Assembly: GCF_015100395.1 (NCBI RefSeq)
Contig: NZ_AP022847.1
Location: 1,686,003-1,750,002, forward strand
Length of the DNA: 64,000 nucleotides
Direction of reading: 5' to 3'
DNA from: Nitrosophilus alvini
Lineage (GTDB): Bacteria > Campylobacterota > Campylobacteria > Campylobacterales > Nitratiruptoraceae
Shown here: positions 1 through 9,435 of the stretch, one piece after another
Layout of the letters: each line of letters starts with the position of its first letter
Position numbering within the stretch: the stretch's first letter is position 1
Position numbers and translations under genes: made by a program
Notes under the pieces: model-generated
The model's input: the letters and a program-made list of their open reading frames with translations, nothing else
Told to the model about the DNA's origin: nothing
Database searches by the model: none

Positions 1-102
1 CCAACTTGGAGCATTCGCGGGTATTGAGATATCTTTTACACCCGCAACTTTCAAAAGCGCCATATAAGCAGTCTGTGAGTTTGAGCAGAAAATCTTTCTC
101 AT
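1..102 (-). CDS. 5' end of an unidentified gene, cut by the window edge
   Basis: An open reading frame runs leftward from an ATG at 102 off the window edge, giving 34 codons without a stop. It begins MRKIFCSNSQTAYMALLKVA. It starts three bases after the stop codon of the secreted protein gene at 106-465, on the same strand, so the two probably form one operon. The upstream sequence is A-rich with no clear ribosome binding site, which weakens the call. There is no signal peptide. I do not recognise the family from so short a piece. Confidence 0.5.
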   Translation of the reverse strand, partial: MRKIFCSNSQTAYMALLKVAGVKDISIPANAPSW

Positions 103-105
103 ATC

Positions 106-465
106 TTATTTCAAATTATCTGTTTTTCTCTTTTTCCACTCCCAAAGTTCTCTGTTTTTTATCTTTTTTACCGGACTTCCTACCGCATTTTTGCTGTAGT
201 CTATTTTTACTATTTTGCAATTCGATTTTACATGAATTTTTCCAAAACCTTTCGGATTTTTCATAATTATCGCCATTCTTTCTACTCTGCCTGATGAACT
301 TTTGATAGTTCCCTCAGCATAGCGGTTTGCCTGTTTTATCTCCACACTGCACTCTTTTCCCTCAAGAATTATATCTACCCATTTAGCTTTTTGGGGCACA
401 ACGCTTTTTGTATCCGCATACAGGAAAAACGTAAAAAAAACCGTGATTATAACTATTGCCTTCAT
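106..465 (-). CDS. Small secreted or periplasmic protein of unknown function
   Basis: This 119-residue protein starts with a short hydrophobic signal-like segment (MKAIVIITVFFTFFLYADTK) and the rest is hydrophilic and lysine-rich, so export to the periplasm is likely. The mature part has two cysteines (in GKECSV and KSNCKI) that could form a disulfide. The ATG is preceded by AAGGATGG, a good ribosome binding site. The gene is divergent from topA and a partial gene follows three bases downstream. I recognise no known domain, and the function is unknown. Confidence 0.7.
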   Translation of the reverse strand: MKAIVIITVFFTFFLYADTKSVVPQKAKWVDIILEGKECSVEIKQANRYAEGTIKSSSGRVERMAIIMKNPKGFGKIHVKSNCKIVKIDYSKNAVGSPVKKIKNRELWEWKKRKTDNLK

Positions 466-561
466 TATCCATCCTTTTTGATAGTTTCCGAATACGGGAA
501 TATTCCGCTTTTACCCGAAATATTTTATTATTATAATTAATGTTAGCCAAAATTTTGCAAA

Positions 562-572
562 TATGATAGAAT
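562..572 (+). promoter_or_regulatory. Candidate -10 region for topA
   Basis: TATGATAGAAT lies 27 bases before the topA GTG start. It holds overlapping TATGAT and TAGAAT hexamers. There is no clear -35 box, which is usual for Campylobacterota sigma-70 promoters. This is sequence inspection only. Confidence 0.4.
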
Positions 573-599
573 TGCACAAAAAATTTTCAAGGCAGACCC

Positions 600-2804
600 G
601 TGAAAAACAAAAACCTTATAATAGTCGAGTCACCGGCAAAAGCAAGAACTATCAAAAATTTTTTGGGAAAAGATTATGAAGTTATCGCTTCCAAGGGACA
701 TATAAGAGACCTTCCAAAACACAGTTTCGGTATAAAAGTTGAAGAGGGAAAGTTCGAACCCCAATACAGAGTGGACAAAGAACACTCCGCAGTTGTAAAA
801 CAGATAAAAGAGCTCGCAAAGAAAAGTGACAGGATTTTCATAGCAACGGACGAGGACAGAGAGGGTGAAGCTATCGGTTACCATATCGCAAAAGCTATAG
901 GAAAAGACCCGGAAAAACTGCCAAGGATTGTTTTTCACGAAATCACGAAAAATGCCATAACACATGCTTTGGAAAATCCGAGAACCATTGATATGGACAA
1001 AGTAAATGCTCAGCAGGCGAGAAGACTTCTTGACAGAATAGTAGGCTACAAACTCTCACCGCTTCTTTCATCCAAAATCCAAAGAGGACTCAGTGCCGGG
1101 CGTGTTCAGTCTTCTGCTCTGAAACTCATAGTTGACAGAGAAAGAGAGATAAAAGCGTTTGTTCCCCAGGAGTACTGGAGCATAGACGCGGTATTCAACA
1201 AAAGTATCGATGCATCTTTAGTCGAGTTTAAAGACAAAAAAATAGAAAAAATGAGTATTAAAACCGCCGATGTGGCTAAAAACATTGTAAAGACCCTCAA
1301 AGGCGAAGAGTTTAAAGTTGCAAAAATAGAGAAGAAAAAAAGAGTCTCCAAAACACCTCCGCCTTTTATGACATCCACACTTCAGCAAACAGCCTCCAGT
1401 CAACTGGGATTCAGCCCCAAAAAGACGATGATGATAGCACAGAAACTTTATGAAGGCGTTCAAACCGACAAAGGAATAACCGGTATCATAACTTATATGA
1501 GGACCGACAGCCTCAATATAGCAAAAGAGGCACAAAATAGCGCAAGAGAGCTCATAAAAAACAGATACGGGGAAAAATACCTTCCCAAAAATCCCAAAAT
1601 ATATACAACAAAATCGAAAGGTGCACAGGAAGCTCACGAGGCTATCAGACCCACTATGATAGACTTCACTCCGCAAGCTGCTGCACAGTATCTCTCAAAA
1701 GACGAACTAAGACTCTATACGCTCATATACAACAGATTTTTGGCATCTCAGATGGAAGATGCGATATTTGAAACACAAACCATCTATTTCAAAAGCGATA
1801 GCGGAACCTTCAAAGCAAGCGGAAGGAAACTGGTATTTGACGGTTTTTATAAAGTTCTGGGTACCGAAGACAAAGATAAGCTTCTTCCCGAGCTGAAAGA
1901 AGGAGAAAAAGTCGAACTTACAAAAATCGAAGCAAACCAGCATTTTACAGAGCCTCCTGCAAGATACTCCGAAGCTAGTCTCATAAAAAAACTCGAATCT
2001 TTGGGGATAGGAAGACCAAGTACATACGCTCCTACTATAGCGCTTCTTCAGGCAAGAAAATATATAGATATAGAGAAAAAACAGCTTATTCCTACCGATA
2101 TCGCATTTAAAGTTATAGAGGTTCTGGAAAAGCATTTCAGTGAAATAGTGGACAGCTCCTTCACTGCAAAAATGGAAGAGGAACTAGACGAGATAGCAGA
2201 GGCCAAAAAAGAGTGGCAAAAGGTTCTTCTTGAGTTTTATGAACCCTTTATCAAACAGATTGAAGAGGGAAAAAAAGAGATAAAAAGTCAGAAAATCGCA
2301 ATTCCACTAGGCAGAAACTGTCCGCTGTGCGGAGCCGAACTTGTAAAAAGAAGCGGCAGGTTCGGGGAGTTTGTCGCCTGCAGCGCATATCCAAAATGCA
2401 AATATACAGAACAGATAGAGAGTGAGGATAAAAAAGAGAGCAAAAATGAGGAGACTACCGATCAGATTTGCGATAAATGCGGTGCTCCTATGGTGGTAAA
2501 ACAGGGACCCCGAGGCAAATTCCTCGCCTGCAGCGCATATCCAAAATGCAAAAATACAAAACCTTTGAACGATCCCAAAAAACTCTCCGTAAAATGTCCC
2601 GAGTGCGGCGGAGAGATACTGGAAAGATATTCGAAAAGAGGTAAATTTTTCGGATGTTCGAACTATCCGGAGTGTAAATTCATCTCCAAATACGAACCGA
2701 CTGAGAAAAAATGCGAAAAATGCGGTTATATGACGGCAAAAAGGACATATAGGGGCAAAGAGGTTTATGAGTGTATAAAATGTAAACATAAAGAAGAAGC
2801 CTGA
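600..2804 (+). CDS. topA: DNA topoisomerase I (type IA)
   Basis: This enzyme relaxes negatively supercoiled DNA by passing a strand through a transient break. The 734-residue protein shows the N-terminal Toprim domain (IVESPAKARTI and the acidic DEDREGEAIG), the GLSAGRVQSSAL motif, and the active-site tyrosine in ITYMRTDS at about residue 299. The C-terminus carries four zinc-finger modules from about residue 574 onward, each with paired CxxC-type cysteines. Two neighbouring modules share an identical 29-base stretch. The start is GTG at 600 with a weak AAGG upstream; the reading MKNKNLIIVESPAKA fits the usual family start. A phosphodiesterase gene follows 24 bases downstream on the same strand. 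Confidence 0.97.
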   Translation: MKNKNLIIVESPAKARTIKNFLGKDYEVIASKGHIRDLPKHSFGIKVEEGKFEPQYRVDKEHSAVVKQIKELAKKSDRIFIATDEDREGEAIGYHIAKAIGKDPEKLPRIVFHEITKNAITHALENPRTIDMDKVNAQQARRLLDRIVGYKLSPLLSSKIQRGLSAGRVQSSALKLIVDREREIKAFVPQEYWSIDAVFNKSIDASLVEFKDKKIEKMSIKTADVAKNIVKTLKGEEFKVAKIEKKKRVSKTPPPFMTSTLQQTASSQLGFSPKKTMMIAQKLYEGVQTDKGITGIITYMRTDSLNIAKEAQNSARELIKNRYGEKYLPKNPKIYTTKSKGAQEAHEAIRPTMIDFTPQAAAQYLSKDELRLYTLIYNRFLASQMEDAIFETQTIYFKSDSGTFKASGRKLVFDGFYKVLGTEDKDKLLPELKEGEKVELTKIEANQHFTEPPARYSEASLIKKLESLGIGRPSTYAPTIALLQARKYIDIEKKQLIPTDIAFKVIEVLEKHFSEIVDSSFTAKMEEELDEIAEAKKEWQKVLLEFYEPFIKQIEEGKKEIKSQKIAIPLGRNCPLCGAELVKRSGRFGEFVACSAYPKCKYTEQIESEDKKESKNEETTDQICDKCGAPMVVKQGPRGKFLACSAYPKCKNTKPLNDPKKLSVKCPECGGEILERYSKRGKFFGCSNYPECKFISKYEPTEKKCEKCGYMTAKRTYRGKEVYECIKCKHKEEA
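2374..2552 (+). repeat. Exact 29-base direct repeat within the topA zinc-finger region
   Basis: The bases at 2374-2402 and 2524-2552 are identical and exactly 150 bases apart. Both encode the ACSAYPKCK part of consecutive zinc-finger modules. The flanking codons differ, so the identity exceeds what protein conservation alone would need. Confidence 0.85.
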
Positions 2805-2828
2805 AACAGGAATTGGGAATTTTAAGAT

Positions 2829-3350
2829 ATGAAAGTAGGAATCCTCTCAGATACACACAGACGTCTTGATCTTGCAGAAGATGCTATAAAATTTTTGGTC
2901 AAAGAGGGGGTAAAGGCTCTGATTCACGCCGGAGACATAGAACTTCCGGAGACTCTTCAAATGCTTGAAGAGACATCTCTTCCCTATACGGCGGTTTTTG
3001 GAAACAACGACCGACATCTTTTTCATCTGCAAACCAGATACAATATACATAAAGAGCCATACTATTTCAAAATCAAAGATACAACATTCAAACTTATGCA
3101 TCTGCCCTTTTATCTAACTCCGGACAGCGATATAGTCATATACGGACATCTGCACAGATTTGAATATCAAAAAACTGATTCCTGCCTCTATCTGAATCCT
3201 GGTGAAGTATGTGCAAGAAAGAAACCGAGATCCGAATGCGCCATTCTGGATATTGATAATAGATACGAAATTATATATTGTTATAAAGAGTTACCTGATA
3301 ACATTTGGATAAAAGAGAGTATAAAAACTGCAGATCCGGAGAATTTATGA
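2829..3350 (+). CDS. YfcE/MJ0936-type metallophosphoesterase
   Basis: This 173-residue protein belongs to the calcineurin-like phosphoesterase superfamily, small YfcE/MJ0936 type. The metal-binding motifs are visible in order: SDTH near residue 7, HAGDIE near residue 38, GNND near residue 58, and YGHLH near residue 105. Family members hydrolyse phosphodiesters with two bound metals, but the natural substrate is usually unknown. It follows topA and overlaps bioB by four bases (ATGA), so it is probably co-translated with bioB. The enzyme class is sure, the cellular role is not. Confidence 0.9.
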   Translation: MKVGILSDTHRRLDLAEDAIKFLVKEGVKALIHAGDIELPETLQMLEETSLPYTAVFGNNDRHLFHLQTRYNIHKEPYYFKIKDTTFKLMHLPFYLTPDSDIVIYGHLHRFEYQKTDSCLYLNPGEVCARKKPRSECAILDIDNRYEIIYCYKELPDNIWIKESIKTADPENL

Positions 3351-4189
3351 AAAAAGTTTTTTTATGTGCCATATCAAATATTTCCAGCGGCAGATGCCTT
3401 GAAGATTGCAGGTTCTGCACTCAGAGCGTGAGATATAAGGCCGATATCCAAAGATATGAGCATAAACCGATAGAGACAATCGTAAAAGAAGCAGTTGCAG
3501 CAAAAAAAATGGGAGCTTTGGGTTTTTGTCTGGTAACTTCGGGCAAAGGAATAGATGATAAAAAGCTGGAGTTTGTATGCGAAGCGGCAAGAGCAGTAAA
3601 AAAAGTCGTGAATGATTTCAATCTTATAGGATGCTGCGGTACAGCCGATGTTGAACAACTCAAAGAACTCAAAAGTGCCGGCATAGACAGCTATAACCAC
3701 AATCTTGAAACCCACAGAGATTTTTATAAAAAAATCTGTTCAACCCATGAGTGGGATGAGAGATATCAGACCTGTCTGAATGTAAAAGCGGCAGGACTCA
3801 AACTCTGCAGCGGAGGAATATTCGGTCTTGGAGAGAGCAAAGAGCAAAGAGTTGAGTTTCTTGAGCAGATAAAATCACTGAGCCCTGACTCAACACCTAT
3901 CAACTTTTATCATCCAAATCCATCTTTACCGCTTGAAGCGAAAATCCTGGAAGCTGAAGAGGCCTTGTCCATCGTAAAACTTGCCAGAGAGATACTGCCG
4001 GATGTGAAACTGATGGTTGCAGGCGGAAGAGAGATAACTCTTAAGGATGAATGGTATAGAATATTTGAAATGGGAGCCGATGCGATAGTTATAGGCGACT
4101 ATCTGACAACAAAAGGGAATGAACCGCACAAAGATATAGAAACGATAAAATCACTTGGACTGGAAATCGCCGTAACCTGCCATGAATAA
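3347..4189 (+). CDS. bioB: Biotin synthase, short Campylobacterota (HP1406) type
   Basis: This radical SAM enzyme inserts sulfur into dethiobiotin in the last step of biotin synthesis and releases 5'-deoxyadenosine and methionine. The cluster-binding cysteines are in GRCLEDCRFCTQS near residue 15 (CxxxCxxC). With the ATG at 3347, which overlaps the upstream stop as ATGA, the protein is 280 residues, shorter than the roughly 330-350 of enterobacterial BioB and typical of the Helicobacter/Campylobacter form. An upstream in-frame start inside the phosphodiesterase gene is less likely. The antiporter downstream overlaps by eight bases. No other biotin gene is in the window. Confidence 0.9.
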   Translation: MKKVFLCAISNISSGRCLEDCRFCTQSVRYKADIQRYEHKPIETIVKEAVAAKKMGALGFCLVTSGKGIDDKKLEFVCEAARAVKKVVNDFNLIGCCGTADVEQLKELKSAGIDSYNHNLETHRDFYKKICSTHEWDERYQTCLNVKAAGLKLCSGGIFGLGESKEQRVEFLEQIKSLSPDSTPINFYHPNPSLPLEAKILEAEEALSIVKLAREILPDVKLMVAGGREITLKDEWYRIFEMGADAIVIGDYLTTKGNEPHKDIETIKSLGLEIAVTCHE

Positions 4190-5348
4190 CGAAATAACTA
4201 TAATAATAACAATATCACTTTTGATATTTGCCACTCCTTTCATTTCAAAAATCACAAGACTTCCTACAAGCGTGTTGGAAATAATTCTTGGCTCCATAGC
4301 CGGTTTTATGGCACTCTTACCACATATCGAACTTTTCGAGCTTTTGGCGGAATTTGGATTTTTATATCTTATGTTTTTAGCAGGCCTTGAAGTTGACCTC
4401 AAAAAAGTTTTTACAACCCAAAAAGATATAATCTATAAAGGTTTGCTCTATCTTGCCACTTTGTACATTTTAGCTTTTGCTATATCGAAATATATGAAAT
4501 TCAGTGATATTTTTATTGTTGTTATGCCTCTGATATCGGTTGGCCTTATAGCCGCATTGAAAAAGGAGTATGGCAAAAATCTTACCTGGCTAAATATCTC
4601 TATGATAATAGGTTCACTCGGAGAAGTCGTAAGTATTGCCGCACTTACACTTGTAAGCGCGGGTCTTCAGTTTGGTTTCGGCATAAAGTTTTATGAAACG
4701 ATATTTTATCTATCAATGTTTCTGCTTCTGATTCTCGGTGCATTCAAATTTCTACAGATTCTGTTTTGGTGGTATCCTGAACTTAAAACCACACTTATGC
4801 CCAAAATCGACAGCGAAGAGCAGGATATCAGGCTGAGTATGGCTCTTCTTTTTATATTTATCGCTATTATGCTCTATCTGGACCTTGAAGTTGCATTCGG
4901 CGCATTTATCGCGGGTATTTTTATAGCTACTTTTTTCGAACACAAAAAAGCGCTCCCCCATAAACTCTCATCATTTGGTTTCGGTTTTCTTGTTCCTATA
5001 TTTTTTATCTATACAGGAAGCTCTTTCAAACTGAGTGCACTAACAATGGAAGGGTTGCTTTTGCAGGCTCTTTTGATAACGGTTCTAATGACTGGTATAA
5101 GAATCATCGCTTCAATGAATTTTATAAAAATTCTAGGGCTAAAAGACAGCATTCTTTTTGGGCTCTCTCACTCAATGCCTTTGACGCTTCTTGTAGCAGT
5201 TGCCACACTTGCATACCATACAAAAAGTATAGATGAGTTTCACTATCTGGCATTCATACTGGCAAGTCTTTTCGAAGTGTTGTTTGTTATGATCGCAATC
5301 AGACTGCTGCAGAAAAAAGAGAATATCACCAAAAACGAAAAAACCTGA
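4182..5348 (+). CDS. Cation/proton antiporter, Kef/CPA2 type, membrane domain only
   Basis: This 388-residue inner-membrane protein has about twelve hydrophobic segments and the N-terminal layout of monovalent cation:proton antiporter-2 proteins (LPTSVLEIILGSIAG, then LAEFGFLYLMFLAGLEVDL). It lacks the C-terminal TrkA-N nucleotide-binding domain of full KefB/KefC proteins. The likely role is sodium or potassium exchange for protons, but ion specificity cannot be read from sequence. It overlaps bioB by eight bases and ends three bases from the convergent AMIN-domain gene. A second protein of this type lies at 24456. Confidence 0.85.
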   Translation: MNNEITIIITISLLIFATPFISKITRLPTSVLEIILGSIAGFMALLPHIELFELLAEFGFLYLMFLAGLEVDLKKVFTTQKDIIYKGLLYLATLYILAFAISKYMKFSDIFIVVMPLISVGLIAALKKEYGKNLTWLNISMIIGSLGEVVSIAALTLVSAGLQFGFGIKFYETIFYLSMFLLLILGAFKFLQILFWWYPELKTTLMPKIDSEEQDIRLSMALLFIFIAIMLYLDLEVAFGAFIAGIFIATFFEHKKALPHKLSSFGFGFLVPIFFIYTGSSFKLSALTMEGLLLQALLITVLMTGIRIIASMNFIKILGLKDSILFGLSHSMPLTLLVAVATLAYHTKSIDEFHYLAFILASLFEVLFVMIAIRLLQKKENITKNEKT

Positions 5349-5351
5349 GGA

Positions 5352-5783
5352 CTATTTGCAAAATACCTTATATCCCAAATCAGTCTTTTCAGCCTCCGGG
5401 TTGCAGCCTTTTCTAGGAGTTATTGCAATGCGGTAGTAATTTTTATGGCTTCCTATTTCCACTTTTTTGAAATTTTCGTTTTGCAGGTCGATTTTCTTCG
5501 TGTAAAAACTGTTTTTACGCCTGAAATCCAAAACAGTTTTTAAAGGATTTTTTACAGTAAAAACTCTGATTGCTCTATCTTTTGTTTGGATAATGATGCT
5601 TCTGTTGTTATCCAAAATCTCTAAAAATGAGAATATTTTTATTTTTTGGACACTCTGAGGCTGTTGTTTTGTTTCAGACAAAGGGGGCTCTTTCTGGAAC
5701 TGTTCGGCTTTTACAGGCTCAAAAGGGTTTTCTCTGGCAAACAGCATAACGGCAGCCAAAAACAAAATAGTATATTTTTTCAC
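5352..5783 (-). CDS. Secreted AMIN-domain-like protein
   Basis: The 143-residue product has an N-terminal signal peptide (MKKYTILFLAAVMLFA), a proline/glutamine-rich linker to about residue 50, and a C-terminal domain resembling AMIN. AMIN domains bind peptidoglycan or envelope partners and usually localise amidases or secretin proteins. No catalytic domain is attached. The ATG overlaps the stop of the upstream coiled-coil gene as ATGA, so the two are translationally coupled in the recA-eno group. This gene order is familiar from other Campylobacterota. The exact role is unknown. Confidence 0.75.
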   Translation of the reverse strand: MKKYTILFLAAVMLFARENPFEPVKAEQFQKEPPLSETKQQPQSVQKIKIFSFLEILDNNRSIIIQTKDRAIRVFTVKNPLKTVLDFRRKNSFYTKKIDLQNENFKKVEIGSHKNYYRIAITPRKGCNPEAEKTDLGYKVFCK

Positions 5784-6046
5784 TGACCCGGCTCCAGTTG
5801 TTTAAGTTCAAAATACTCTTTTTGGAGTTTTGCATTCTCCTGTTTGAGCCTGTTTACCTCTTTTTTAAGGAGCTTTTCTTGCTCCTGTAGTTCAAAAAGC
5901 ACCTCTACGGAGTTCTTACCAAAAAGAAGCGTCCCTATATAGAGTCCTAGCAGCACAACTGCAACTACAGCTCCAAAAATTTTCAGAAACCAGAAAAATG
6001 TCTCTTTAAAACTTTTGGAGCCTAAATCGTCAAGTATTTCTCTCAT
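5780..6046 (-). CDS. FtsB/DivIC-like septum formation initiator family protein
   Basis: The 88-residue protein has a short cytoplasmic N-terminus, one membrane segment at about residues 21-42, and a heptad-rich coiled coil (LLKKEVNRLKQENAKLQKEY) at about residues 50-82. This is the shape of FtsB/DivIC proteins, which act in the divisome with FtsL and FtsQ. It lies 26 bases downstream of eno. In many bacteria an ftsB gene also follows eno, which supports the call. It overlaps the AMIN gene by four bases. Sequence similarity in such short coiled coils is weak evidence alone. Confidence 0.7.
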   Translation of the reverse strand: MREILDDLGSKSFKETFFWFLKIFGAVVAVVLLGLYIGTLLFGKNSVEVLFELQEQEKLLKKEVNRLKQENAKLQKEYFELKQLEPGQ

Positions 6047-6072
6047 AGGGACGCACTGATTTTATCAGCTTT

Positions 6073-7341
6073 TTAACCAAAAAGCTCACGGCCTATAAAT
6101 TCCGCATAGCCCAAATCTCTTGCTATCTCAATAAGCCTGTTATATTTTGCATTTCTCTCACCCCTGGCAGGAGCGCCTGTTTTTATCTCTCCGGTATTGA
6201 GTGCAACAGCAAAATCGGCTATAAACGCATCTTCGCTTTCGCCGCTTCTGTGGCTCATAACGCATCTATAACCGTTTCTTTGAGCAAGCCTGACCGTCTG
6301 CATTGTCTCACTTACACTTCCTATCTGATTCGGTTTTATCAAAATAGAGTTTGCTATTTTTTCATCTATCCCTTTTTGCAATATCTCTTTGTTTGTTACA
6401 AACAGATCGTCACCTACAAGCTGTATTTTGCTGCCCAGTCTATCCGTAAGGATTTTCCATCCTTCCCAGTCATCTTCACTAAGCCCGTCTTCGATGGATA
6501 CAATAGGATACTTGCCGCAGAGCTCTTCATAATATCCAACCAGCTCTTCGGCTGTGAGTGTTCTATTTTCACCCTCCAGCCTGTATCCTTCCTCACATAC
6601 AAGTTCACTGCTGGCAACATCCAGAGCAATTGATATCTGTTCGGATGGTTTGTATCCGGCTTTTTCTATAGCTCTTATAATATATTCGATGGGTTCGGCA
6701 TTATTTTTAAGATTGGGAGCAAATCCCCCTTCATCTCCCAACGCTGTATTGTGACCGTCAGATTCCAGAAGTTTTTTCAATGTGTGATAAACTTCGGTAC
6801 TTGCTCTCAAAGCCTCTTTAAAGTCGTCAAAGCCGTTTGGCATTATCATATATTCCTGAAAGTCCACATTGTTATCGGCATGCGCACCGCCGTTTATGAT
6901 ATTAAGCATAGGTGTGGGAACTACAACGGCATTAGAGCCTCCCAGATATCTGTAAAGAGGTAGTCTCAAACTCTTTGCCGCTGCTCTTGCTACAGCCATA
7001 GAAACACCCAGGACGGCATTTGCTCCAAGTCTGGAATAGTTATCAGTACCATCCAACTCTTTCATTATTGCATCAATTTCAGCCTGATTATATGGTTCCA
7101 ATCCTGTCAACTCGTCGGCAATGGCAACTTCTACATTTTCACACGCTTTCAAAACGCCTTTTCCCAAAAATCTTTCATCTTTGTCTCTAAGCTCCAGCGC
7201 TTCTCTTTTCCCTGTACTTGCACCGCTTGGCACTATCGCGCTTGCCACGGTACCGTCACTGAGTATTACAGTGGCTTTTACGGTAGGATTGCCCCTGCTG
7301 TCAAGAACTTCATCTGCTATAATATTATCAATATAAACCAT
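6073..7341 (-). CDS. eno: Enolase
   Basis: Enolase interconverts 2-phosphoglycerate and phosphoenolpyruvate in glycolysis and gluconeogenesis. The 422-residue protein has the expected [14 protein letters not shown] start, [13 protein letters not shown], the metal ligands in [16 protein letters not shown] and VGDDLF, the ILIKPNQIG lysine region and MSHRSGE. The start is ATG at 7341 behind AGGGGAGA, a strong ribosome binding site. It lies 79 bases downstream of recA on the same strand. Its 2-phosphoglycerate substrate would also be the product of the glycerate 2-kinase at 41205-42503. Confidence 0.97.
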   Translation of the reverse strand: MVYIDNIIADEVLDSRGNPTVKATVILSDGTVASAIVPSGASTGKREALELRDKDERFLGKGVLKACENVEVAIADELTGLEPYNQAEIDAIMKELDGTDNYSRLGANAVLGVSMAVARAAAKSLRLPLYRYLGGSNAVVVPTPMLNIINGGAHADNNVDFQEYMIMPNGFDDFKEALRASTEVYHTLKKLLESDGHNTALGDEGGFAPNLKNNAEPIEYIIRAIEKAGYKPSEQISIALDVASSELVCEEGYRLEGENRTLTAEELVGYYEELCGKYPIVSIEDGLSEDDWEGWKILTDRLGSKIQLVGDDLFVTNKEILQKGIDEKIANSILIKPNQIGSVSETMQTVRLAQRNGYRCVMSHRSGESEDAFIADFAVALNTGEIKTGAPARGERNAKYNRLIEIARDLGYAEFIGRELFG

Positions 7342-7360
7342 TATCTCCCCTTTTTATAAC

Positions 7361-7390
7361 TCGTAATTCGTGACTAGTGATTCGTAATCG
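7361..7390. repeat. Degenerate short tandem units between recA and eno
   Basis: This 30-base stretch is built from variants of TTCGTGA and ATTCGTAAT. Related units make the end of mobA near 20045-20059. It encodes nothing and is probably a low-complexity intergenic remnant. Confidence 0.5.
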
Positions 7391-7420
7391 GTTGCTTTAG
7401 TCCTCTCTATAACAACCGAC

Positions 7421-8452
7421 TCAATCTTCTACCATCTCATTTTCAGGCACTTCAAGAGCTTTATCTATCCCCATACTCTTTTTTATCTGCTCTTCTATCT
7501 CCGAAGCGACTTCCGGATGCTCTTTGAGATAGGCTTTTACGTTTTCTCGTCCCTGTCCCAGTTTTTTATCCTTGTAGCTAAACCATGCACCGCTTTTGTC
7601 TATGATATCAAGTTTTACGCCATAATCAACGATCTCACCCTCTTTGCTGATACCCTCTCCGAACATTATGTCAAATTCCGCCTGCCTGAACGGAGGGGCT
7701 ACCTTGTTTTTGACAACTTTCGCTCTTACTTTGTTCCCTATCTGATTTTCACCCTGTTTGAGTGTGGCGATTCTTCTCACATCAATTCTAACAGAAGCAT
7801 AAAATTTCAAAGCATTTCCGCCGGTTGTGGTTTCAGGCGTTCCATATCCCATAGCCCCTATCTTCATCCTTATCTGATTGATGAAGATAACGGTGGTACT
7901 CATTTTATGAAGAACTCCGGTAAGTTTTCTAAGAGCCTGACTCATCAGCCTAGCCTGCAGCCCCATATGGCTGTCGCCCATTTCGCCTTCGATTTCGGCT
8001 TTGGGAGTCAGAGCCGCAACAGAATCTATCACTATCACATCGATCGCACCGCTTCTGGCAATGGTTTCAACAATATCCAGAGCCTGCTCGCCGAAATCGG
8101 GCTGAGAAACAAGAAGGTTATCAACATCAACTCCCAGATTTTTCGCATAAAGAACATCCAGAGCATGTTCCGCATCTATAAAAGCACACACGCCCCCCTG
8201 CTTCTGCGCTTCGGCAATTATTTGAAGGGCCAGTGTGGTTTTTCCCGAACTCTCGGGTCCATATATCTCAATGATTCTTCCTTTTGGCACCCCGCCTATA
8301 CCGAGAGCCAGATCGAGTCCCAAAGACCCGGTACTTATAGAGTCGATTGGCACTATCTCTTTTTCGCCCAGTTTTACAAGCGCACCTTTTCCGAATGCTT
8401 TGTCTATCTGTTTTATCGCAAGTTCAAGTGCTTTTTGCTTGTTTGCATCCAT
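7421..8452 (-). CDS. recA: Recombinase RecA
   Basis: RecA forms filaments on single-stranded DNA, carries out strand exchange and triggers LexA-type cleavage where that exists. The 343-residue protein has the Walker A motif GPESSGKTT near residue 65, [12 protein letters not shown] (Walker B), [19 protein letters not shown] with loop L1/L2 residues, and an acidic C-terminus. The start ATG at 8452 is preceded by GAGG. It is divergent from mqnD and shares an 82-base intergenic region. I see no recognisable SOS box there. Confidence 0.98.
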   Translation of the reverse strand: MDANKQKALELAIKQIDKAFGKGALVKLGEKEIVPIDSISTGSLGLDLALGIGGVPKGRIIEIYGPESSGKTTLALQIIAEAQKQGGVCAFIDAEHALDVLYAKNLGVDVDNLLVSQPDFGEQALDIVETIARSGAIDVIVIDSVAALTPKAEIEGEMGDSHMGLQARLMSQALRKLTGVLHKMSTTVIFINQIRMKIGAMGYGTPETTTGGNALKFYASVRIDVRRIATLKQGENQIGNKVRAKVVKNKVAPPFRQAEFDIMFGEGISKEGEIVDYGVKLDIIDKSGAWFSYKDKKLGQGRENVKAYLKEHPEVASEIEEQIKKSMGIDKALEVPENEMVED

Positions 8453-8534
8453 TTAATCAACCTCATTATTAAAATTATCAATATTTTATCCTTTTTTGAT
8501 TAAAATATGAATAAATTATCATAAAAGGCAACCG

Positions 8535-9398
8535 ATGTCTTGTTACAGTGTGGCCCACTCCCCCGATGCAGACGATATTTTTATGTTTTATGCCATAAAA
8601 TTCGGATGGGTGAGTTCAAAAAACATACGATTTGAAAACATAGCACTCGATATAGAGACCCTAAACAGGGAAGCTCTCAACTCTTTTTACGATATAACGG
8701 CAATCAGTTTCGCACTCTATCCTTTTATAAAAGAGGAATATGCTCTTTTGAGAACGGCTGTCAGCTTCGGAAACGGCTACGGACCGAAGCTGATAAAGAA
8801 AAAAGGCAAAAAGCTCAAGAAAAATTTCAGGGTGGCTCTGAGCGGGAAATATACAACCAACGCTATGCTTTTTCGTATAGCATATCCGGAAGCCAGGATC
8901 ACATATATGAATTTCCTCGATATAGAAAAGGCGGTCCTCGAAGAGAAGGTTGACGCAGGTGTTCTGATACATGAGAGCATACTCGATTTTGACGAAAACC
9001 TGGAAGTGGAGTGTGAGCTTTGGGATATATGGGAAGAGCTGAGCGGCGGTTCTCTTCCTCTTCCTCTTGGAGGAATGGCACTTAGACGCTCTATCCCCAT
9101 ACTTAAGGCCATTGAGGCGGAAGAGATGCTCATCAAAGCTGTGGAAGTGGCAACGAAAAACAAAGAGATGCTCTCAAAAATGCTTATTGAAAGAGATCTT
9201 GTCAGAATAGATGATAAAAAACTCGATATCTATCTTGGTATGTATGCCAACGAAGAGTCTGCGGTAATGAACGAAAAACAGTATATGGCACTGAATCGGC
9301 TCTTTCAAATAGGCTTCGAACACGGATTTTACAAATGTCCTATAGATGCAAAAGAGTATCTGATACCGAAAGAGTATAAAGAGTTCAGGTTTTCCTGA
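8535..9398 (+). CDS. mqnD: 1,4-dihydroxy-6-naphthoate synthase, futalosine menaquinone pathway
   Basis: MqnD converts cyclic dehypoxanthinyl futalosine to 1,4-dihydroxy-6-naphthoate in the alternative menaquinone pathway. The 287-residue protein starts with the MqnD-type motif SVAHSPDADDIFMFYAIK and has the two-lobe periplasmic-binding-protein-like pattern (SFALYPFIKEEYALLRT, then LPLPLGGMALRR). MqnA is a related alternative, but the SPDADD start favours MqnD. Menaquinone is the respiratory quinone of Campylobacterota. The pathway's radical SAM enzyme MqnE releases 5'-deoxyadenosine, which could feed the salvage genes at 25.7-28.6 kb. A RBS-like AAAAGG lies eight bases before the ATG. Confidence 0.88.
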   Translation: MSCYSVAHSPDADDIFMFYAIKFGWVSSKNIRFENIALDIETLNREALNSFYDITAISFALYPFIKEEYALLRTAVSFGNGYGPKLIKKKGKKLKKNFRVALSGKYTTNAMLFRIAYPEARITYMNFLDIEKAVLEEKVDAGVLIHESILDFDENLEVECELWDIWEELSGGSLPLPLGGMALRRSIPILKAIEAEEMLIKAVEVATKNKEMLSKMLIERDLVRIDDKKLDIYLGMYANEESAVMNEKQYMALNRLFQIGFEHGFYKCPIDAKEYLIPKEYKEFRFS

Positions 9399-9435
9399 AC
9401 GTAAAAAGTGAAAGTTAAAAATATGGAATATTGAA

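Noticed and set aside
7389..7418. Inverted repeat CGGTTG...CAACCG between recA and eno as a terminator
   Set aside because: The stem is only six base pairs with an 18-base loop and no T-run follows on either strand.
7517..8503. A 328-codon open frame antisense to recA
   Set aside because: It lies wholly opposite a certain recA gene, has low-complexity composition, no clear ribosome binding site and no recognisable domain. It is a by-product of recA codon use.
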